Positions 18,521-24,244 of a DNA stretch of 24,244 nucleotides are shown one piece after another. Position 1 is the stretch's first letter, and each line of letters opens with the position of its first letter. Under the pieces are notes generated by a model that saw nothing but the letters and a program-made list of their open reading frames with translations, ran no database searches and was not told the DNA's origin. The DNA is from Coriolopsis trogii (Eukaryota > Basidiomycota > Agaricomycetes > Polyporales > Polyporaceae): assembly GCA_020543525.1 (NCBI GenBank), contig JAHYIO010000015.1, positions 1 through 24,244 on the forward strand, in the 5' to 3' direction. The position numbers and the translations under genes were made by a program.

Positions 18521-21295
18521 CTACTCCTCGCATTTCATCATCCGTCGTTTCTTCGGTGGCGTCCCCATCTCCGCGTCTTCACTCTTGATCCTCCGCTTCC
18601 CGCCGCTCGCCAACTCAACGTTCTCCTTCTCCGACATCTCGCCCTCCTCATCCACCGTCTCGCACTCGCTTGCTGCGCGGTGCTTGCGCCTGCCGCTCTT
18701 GCTGCGGCCTTGCTTGGATGGCGAGCGGCGGGACTTCTTCGGGGAGGGTTTGAAGGGCCGATGATTCTTCACCGCCCACTCAATCTCGATGATCCTTTTG
18801 GAGTTCAATGCCAATACGCACCACCCGGCATCGTCGTTGGGGCGCAAGAATTGGAGGAGTCAGGTTGAGAAAGGGTACAAAAATCAGGGGAGTGAACGAG
18901 CGCACACCTCTCCTTGAGCTTCACGTTGTCCGGAACGTAAGTCTCAGCTTTGCGGTAGAGATCCAGGGCGACCTCGAGATTGTTCCTGACAGGGATTAGG
19001 CATGAGACGCGAACAACTGCGAGGAAGATGTGTGGGCAAGAGATGACGTACTTCTGGGATTGTGACCGGGCGAGGGCGACGTACGCACGCCCGGTCTTCT
19101 TTCTCGAGATGGGCGAGAGCACGGCCGAGAGATGGACCGCCTTGTTGGCGCGCTCGCTGTCATAATACACATGTCCGCAGCCAGACACAAGAGTCAGTCG
19201 GTCGGGCGGCTCCCCATATTCATGAACAGATCGCACAATCTGGCTTCGAGTTCGTCGAGTCGCCGCTTCAGTTCGTCTTCATGGCTCGCGCGCGAGGACT
19301 TGAGCAGGGGCGTGAGCAGGCCAGAGGGCAGAGACTGGAGCGACGTTGACGACTCGGATTCGTCGTCTTCTTGCATGCTCGAACTTCGCGAAGCCGCGGC
19401 GGCCGCTTCTTCTTCTTGGCGTCGTTGCCGCTCGCGTTCGCGTTCTTCTTGGAGGCGTCGCGCAACCTCGAGCTCGACAGCTTTCGCAATCTGCCAACAA
19501 TGCGATAGGAGTGAGCAGGTCATCTTGTAAGCGAGCACTCGGGATTCCTACGCGTGCGTTGATCTCCTCTTCTGTAAGGTGTACAGGGATGCTGTGAGGC
19601 TTCTCCTCCACTTTGACGGGCTCCACAAGGGGAAGAGAAGTGCGGGTGCCGAGGGGCTCAATCCCGGAAGGTCTTGGTACACGAGACAGGCGTGGTCCAG
19701 GAAGGCGCGAACCCCCGGGTAGAGGCGGGTTGGACGTGAGGGAAGGGCGGGGTCCTCCTGCAATGCTTGGTGCGACGAGTGTCGACGGTCCAGGAGCAGC
19801 ATTGACCTGATTGACGACAGGCTTGTTCTGGACATTCTTCGTCCGCACGGCAAAGCTAGGCGGCTATCAGGGTCGCCTGAGGGTAAGCAGAGACAAGAGA
19901 CCTACTTGAGCGTATTAAGGGTATCTTGTCGAAACTTTGTGCCGGGTGCCAAGTTGCAAATGAGGAGGCCTACGGAGCTCCCGCCCAGAGCATCTTGGAG
20001 GATGCGAGTGAGTTTCGAGTTGCGATATGGGATTCGAGTCTGCGTTCGGGAGTAAGAGCCACACCCCGTGCGAAGGTGACAAGGATCCTTACCGCGCCTT
20101 GGTTCAATGCGTGGACGACTTGACCGAGAACACTGAGGGACTTGTTGATGGCAGCCGACTCGGCCATACGCGAGGCGTTGTTGCCAGTGTGCTGTACACA
20201 TATTATGGTCTGGACTGACAAGACAGTTAAAGGCACGCAAACCTTGTTATTCTCAGAGCCCGCAAGGTCGACGAGATTGAGTTTGCCAGAAAGAGCTACG
20301 TTCGAGGTATGAGACCAGTCAAACAGTAGACGAACGACGAAGGGCTCACTTAGGTTGTGAACAGGGTCGGTAACGTTGACGTGAAGGGTGAGGATGGCAT
20401 GAGATCGGGAAGAGACAGAGTTCAAGTTTGTCGAGCTGACAGAGCGCTGCTTGTTTGCGCGACTGTTGGTGGAATGGGATGAGTGGTGTAGGTATCGGCA
20501 GAACGGGAATGGGAACACACGAGAATATGGAGTCAAAGTCTTGCAGCGTCTGTACAGGAATAACAGAGAGATTGGCAACAAAGACTTGACCGTGTTCGTT
20601 CTCGCGAACGGGGAGTTTGACGGCCTGCAAAGGTTCGGGAGGAGTCAGGCGGTGAGATGAGAGCAGAAGGAATGAATATTGACAGTTTCGCGATCGACAA
20701 GGAGGTCATAGACCTCGTCCTTGTAAATCTCCATGTACGATAGATTTATGGACGCTTGGTAGCCAATAGCTGTCGATCTGGCAAAGATGTCCTGGGGAAA
20801 TGATCAGAGTTAGGTAGAACATATAAGACACAGAACGTACGCGGACTGCTCTTGGGATGATGCCTGGCATGTCTTTGCTGCCTTGCATGGTATGAGTCTT
20901 GCCGGACGAGGTGACGCCATAGGCAAAGACGGTGACGGTCTGGGACGGAGGGATGAGGACGTTTAGAAGGGAGTGTAGAAAAGAGCACGCACGACACCGG
21001 AGAATGCAAGTTCAATGAGAGGCTTGACGTCGCGTTCAAATATTTCTTGTTGGGAAGAAGACTCGTCGTAACATGACGAGAAGCTGTTGTGGTTTGGAAG
21101 AGTGAATGGAGAACGACGGAGAAGTTACATGGGAGAGACTGACGGATATTTGAAAGTCTGGGATGGGTCACGGGGGTTATCGACGTGAATGGCAGGACCG
21201 GAGTCTGAGCGAATGACACGGATGGCCTTGTCGTGCAGCTCGCCAGGGATGGGCGGGCGGAGACGAGCGGCGATCTTGACCCTAGAGTAGGACAT
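18521..21295 (-). CDS. Kinesin-10 family motor (Kid/KIF22-like)
   Basis: Microtubule motor, probably chromosome-associated in mitosis as for animal Kid. Fourteen exons, minus strand: 21144-21295, 20993-21083, 20841-20939, 20684-20791, 20521-20624, 20350-20462, 20243-20295, 20093-20191, 19906-20039, 19552-19855, 19237-19490, 19052-19156, 18908-18985 and 18521-18794. Sum 1968 nt, 655 residues, all phases agreeing. The N-terminal motor carries the P-loop GVTSSGKT (89-96), switch I SSRSHA (202-207), switch [10 protein letters not shown] (230-237) and the family-typical [20 protein letters not shown] plus [16 protein letters not shown] Pro-rich neck, an ER-rich coiled coil and a TPR-like helical repeat (about 515-555, YVALARSQ...[15 protein letters not shown]) follow. 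The tail is basic, with SPKK, SPSK and a KEN tripeptide (621-623). The helix-hairpin-helix of animal KIF22 is not seen. Family assignment rests on the motor core. Confidence 0.93.
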
Positions 21296-21472
21296 GGCGA
21301 AGAGCTAGCGAGCGTGCACGAAACGAACGGAACCGGTCAGACTGGAGAGGAGAGGGGGGCGAGAATGGTGGCGGACGGCGGGGACGAGGACGAGGACGTC
21401 GGGGACGGGGAGAGAGTCGAGGAGAACACACTCGCGGTGGCCGCCGCCGCCTTCAACCAACCGTGCGCCCCG

Positions 21473-21478
21473 CCACGT
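21473..21478. promoter_or_regulatory. CACGTG E-box upstream of kinesin gene
   Basis: Perfect CACGTG about 180 bases upstream of the kinesin start codon and about 20 bases beyond the predicted stop of the small minus-strand gene. Position fits a promoter element. No further support. Confidence 0.25.
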
Positions 21479-21496
21479 GATCGCGTCCCCCCGCCC

Positions 21497-21994
21497 TCAG
21501 GCGACGACGGCGAGTGCAGCTTGCCAATTCCTGCTCGTCATGGCATGCTCTGCCATCTCTAATGATATCTCGAATACTACGCTCGACACCCACTCAGCGG
21601 CGAGTGCAAGACCTATATCAACCACTGCCTCGTGTATACCAGACGGCTTGAGCTTCCCATCGCTCATCCCATCCGGCCCATTCCTCACCGCGTCCCTCAC
21701 CGGTACGGCCTCTGCTAGTCTGTCCTGTACATGATCCGTCCATAGTACACTTCAAACCAAGTGCTTTGGCATAACAAACTCGCCAGCTGCATCAGCATCA
21801 TGCGCCATGATTAACTTGCACACCTCCCTCAACTAACTTCCCTTCATCGTTCCGACGGTCCCGACGCTTCTTCTCACCAATAGCTTCAAAGCCTCTTGTA
21901 ATGGCGGTGAACGTACATGGCCACCGAGATTGTAATGGATCGTATCGTTCGGTTGATTTGTTGTGTACCGCATGCTATCGACCTCAGTGCGCAT
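21497..21994 (-). CDS. Small protein of unknown function (two exons, one apparent missing base)
   Basis: I do not recognise a family. Proposed exons, minus strand: 21878-21994 and 21497-21786, with an intron of 91 nt (GTGAGA donor, CAG acceptor). Exon 1 gives 39 residues from MRTEVDSMRYTTNQPNDTIH to LQEALKLL. Exon 2 begins ASLLCQSTWFEVYYGRIMYR, then shifts frame into DRLAEAVPVRDAVRNGPDG and later GIHEAVVDIGLALAAEW. Adding one base to the GG at 21724-21725 (plus-strand CC) joins the two segments and makes exon 2 exactly 97 codons with stop, 135 residues in all. The second half looks helical and amphipathic. It lies 200 bases upstream of the kinesin start on the same strand and divergent from the BTB gene. 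An alternative model (start 21808, intron 21725-21775) also keeps a frame open but explains less sequence. Confidence 0.45.
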
Positions 21995-22539
21995 CGGGCA
22001 ACGTTGTGCCTACCTTCTTCTAGGAGACTCGTCGACTGCGGCTGAATCCACCGTATATACCGATCCGCCCTGATTCACGTTGAGGAGAGGAGATCGAGGC
22101 CAAAGTGGGGAGTCATCATGAGCGAGATAACGACCGACGTCCATTCCACGCCCTCTCCAGAGTATGTCAGGACGCATGTTGCCCTCCAGTACTGTGCGAA
22201 TACAAGCAGGACTCGATCGACCACAGTCTGGTCCTCGTGTGTGTCGTCCGAGCAGGAGTGGTCGTGCTGGTCATGAGCAGACACAGAGCTGGGCACGGTG
22301 AGGTCGATGGCTGAGCTCGGGCGCGCGTCGAGGTTGCCTCCTTGACCCGATACCCCTTCCTCCTCCTCCTCCTCCTCCTCCTCCTCCTCCTCCTCCTCCT
22401 CCTCCTCCTCCTCCTCCCTCGACGGCTTCATCCCCGTTCCTGTCCCCGGCCACGGCCCCTTCGCCTTCGTCCCCGTTTCCCTCACTTCCTTGATCTCCGC
22501 CTCGGTTCGACCTCTTTCTCTCCCTCTCCCCTCGCAGCC
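21995..22539. other. Divergent promoter region with microsatellite
   Basis: The gap between the small minus-strand gene and the BTB gene start. It contains a TATATA at 22054-22059 and the TCC microsatellite. ORFs across the microsatellite (poly-Leu, poly-Ser, poly-Pro or, on the other strand, poly-Glu/Gly) are by-products of the repeat. Confidence 0.5.
22358..22417 (+). repeat. (TCC)20 microsatellite
   Basis: Sixty bases of uninterrupted TCC, followed by further CT-rich sequence up to the BTB start codon. It probably lies in the 5' leader or core promoter, since the best start codon is 120 bases downstream. Trinucleotide unit and purity make length variation between strains likely. Confidence 0.95.
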
Positions 22540-24244
22540 ATGGCCCCGCAACAACTACTCCCCCCGGCCTCCAGGAGGCTACACGCAACTCGACCGTTCA
22601 CTGGCAGGACGACCTCCAGTCTCTCTTTGACCACGCAAAGGATCGCTTTGCAGACGTCGTGTGGGAGGTCCAATCAGACAGCGGAACAGGAGTAGAAGAA
22701 GTCTGGGGCCATAAAGGTCCGTCTCCTCCTCCTCGATGACTGTTGCCTCCTCCCTCTTTCCTTTTCTCCTTCCTCTCACCACCTCGCCGTCTCTTTCAAT
22801 GCCATCCTCGCCCGACACCTGTTCCCTTTGCCTGCTCAACACTCTTCCTGATCGATACGTATCGTTGACCTCCGCTGACACACACTCTCGCCCTCTCAGC
22901 TGTCGTCTATGCGCGTGCACCGCCGTCCTTCCAAGCACGGTACTTCTCTTTCAGACCACCCCCTGCTACTTCTCCAATTCCTTATTCCTCTTCTCCGACT
23001 GGCACCCTTCCTGCTCAGTCTGCCCTCTCCTTAAATCTTGGTCTCGACTTTTCCTCTCACTCACGATCTCCATCTCCTGCCCCATACCGTGCAACTTCTC
23101 CCTCCCAATCGACTACTCCCGGTGCCCTCCTCCGTCTACCCACCAACATCAACCCCACCCTCTTCTCCAACGAGCTCGAGTATCTCTACACCGGTAAGGG
23201 CTGGCGTGAGGCTTTCGAGTTCCTCTTCGATACTGCAGAATCCCCAGAAGACGGTGACGGCGAGGAAGCCAGAGTCGACAAGCTCCGCAAGGATCTCGTC
23301 TTCATGTGGAGATCCCGTTTGTACTCGGACGTTCGAATCGCTCTCACCGGTACCTTCTCATCCACTAATCACGAGAGTGCAACCGCCATATTCTCCTCTC
23401 ATCGCTTCATACTCGTCTCTCGCTCTCCCTACTTCAGCACCCAGCTCCTCCAATGGGGCGTCAAGCACACTCCCGGCGAGCCCCTGACCCTCAACCTCCC
23501 CTCGCCGCCATTTACCCCGGCGTCGCTTCACTTCACGCTCGGTTTCATTTACACCGGAACTCTCATATTTTCCCACCGCACCTTTGACCTCGATACCGCC
23601 TTTCATATCATGCGCTCCGCCGCCTATCTCTCTCTTGACACCCTCTACGACGAAATACAGGCCCGTATAGTGCAAGAAATGATGCACGGACTTTTCCACG
23701 CTTTCCTCGAGTTCTCGGAATACGAGGCTATCACTGGGGGCAAATGGGGAACAGGCGGTTGCCGCTGCCGCCAGTGCGCCCGTCGCGCTCCTCGCGTGCT
23801 CGAATTCGCCGTCTCAGACGACGTCAAGAACACCCATCTCGAACGGGGCGCACGACGCGCCTTGGTTGGCCTTTTCGGTGAAGGCTGGTGCACGTCTGAG
23901 TTTGCCTCCTTGCCGCAAAAGACGCGCGATACCCTCCTCAAGGGATTAGCCAAGCGGACGACGCCAGTGAACGTCCTACCATTGCTGGCGGCTGCACAGA
24001 CGGCGCTCAAGAAGCTTGACAAGGTCATCGACACGTGGGGCGACACCATCCGCGACATGGTCCTGGCAGCGCGCAAGACCATCGACGATGTGGTGTGTTC
24101 ACAAGCCGCGGAATGTTTCGAACAGCCGGAGTGGGTAGAGATCATGGAGGCGGATGGGGGCAGGTTTGACGACTCGGACAAAATCGAGATGTTGCTCGAG
24201 TCGCTGCGCAGGGGTCTGAACGAGAAGAACGCTCCTATGGCGTA
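22540..24244 (+). CDS. Tandem BTB/POZ-domain protein (3' end outside window)
   Basis: Exons 22540-22716 and 22900->24244, intron 183 nt (GTCCGT donor, very CT-rich, CTCTCAG acceptor). The start ATG has a strong context (GCAGCCATGG). One base is missing in the C run at 22560-22565; adding it joins MAPQQLL to LQEATRNSTVHWQDDLQSLF and fits the donor phase. BTB1 begins SLFDHAKDRFADVVWEV...EEVWGHKAVVYARAPPSF, is interrupted by a Ser/Pro-rich insert of about 80 residues, and resumes at LFSNELEYLYTG. BTB2 runs from FMWRSRLYSDVRIALTG and IFSSHRFILVSRSPYFSTQL to FTLGFIYTG and MRSAAYLSLDTLYDEIQ. A helical region with a Cys cluster (GGCRCRQC) and LERGARRALVGLFGEGW follows. BTB proteins act as dimers, often as Cullin-3 adaptors, but the partner here is unknown. 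The frame is open to the window edge. Confidence 0.85.

Noticed and set aside
21725..21775. Alternative 51-nt intron, or stop-codon readthrough, in the small minus-strand gene
   Set aside because: The intron keeps the frame open but gives only an 86-residue protein and discards the coding-like stretch upstream. Readthrough has no supporting context. The one-base repair explains more.
22271..22588. Poly-Gly, poly-Glu and poly-Leu ORFs across the microsatellite
   Set aside because: All are frame products of the TCC repeat; the coding frame of the BTB protein starts after it.
1..24244. CRISPR arrays, rRNA, snoRNA in introns, long terminal repeats or terminal inverted repeats of a transposon
   Set aside because: I looked for regularly spaced repeats, box C/D patterns in the longer introns (11330-11441, 18795-18907) and matched element ends and found none convincing.

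Overview
This window reads as nuclear DNA of a basidiomycete fungus, most likely an Agaricomycete. The genes are closely packed on both strands and split by many 48-113 nt introns with ordinary GT...AG ends. The DNA is GC-rich, several genes are preceded by CT-rich leaders, and intergenic gaps are mostly 0.3-1.4 kb. I see no ribosomal RNA, convincing tRNA, CRISPR array, virus or complete transposon.

Layout from left to right: a WW/FF-domain protein of the TCERG1/Urn1 type (minus strand, cut by the left edge); an ER-type Hsp90 (GRP94/endoplasmin-like) with signal peptide and HDEL (minus); divergent from it, a large disordered protein of unknown function (plus); a polytopic membrane protein (minus); head-to-head with that, the spliceosomal core protein SmD1 (plus); a 1.4 kb gap holding an isolated short ORF; a 910-residue protein with a possible winged-helix N-terminus and a very long coiled coil (plus); a 233-residue protein whose pattern resembles the Med25 ACID/SPOC-like beta-barrel (plus); a kinesin-10 (Kid/KIF22-like) motor (minus); a possible small 135-residue protein (minus); and a tandem-BTB protein (plus, cut by the right edge).

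These are mostly housekeeping functions (mRNA elongation and splicing, ER folding, mitosis) plus lineage-specific proteins of unknown role. They do not form a cluster or a single pathway. I worked out exon structures by hand from splice sites and reading phase. Five genes (GRP94-like, SmD1, coiled-coil, ACID-like, kinesin) have well-supported models.

A second message runs through the window. At least eight places show a conserved protein jumping frame in a way that one missing base would repair, usually inside a short G or C run. They include an otherwise intact Hsp90. I read these as consensus errors in the assembly rather than biology. Where I give protein lengths for affected genes, they assume the missing base.

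I did not find a clear new multi-gene system. The best candidates for something undescribed are the stand-alone ACID/SPOC-like protein (17145-17987), the small gene at 21497-21994, and the fungal ER Hsp90 with a possible unfolded-protein-response element in its promoter.
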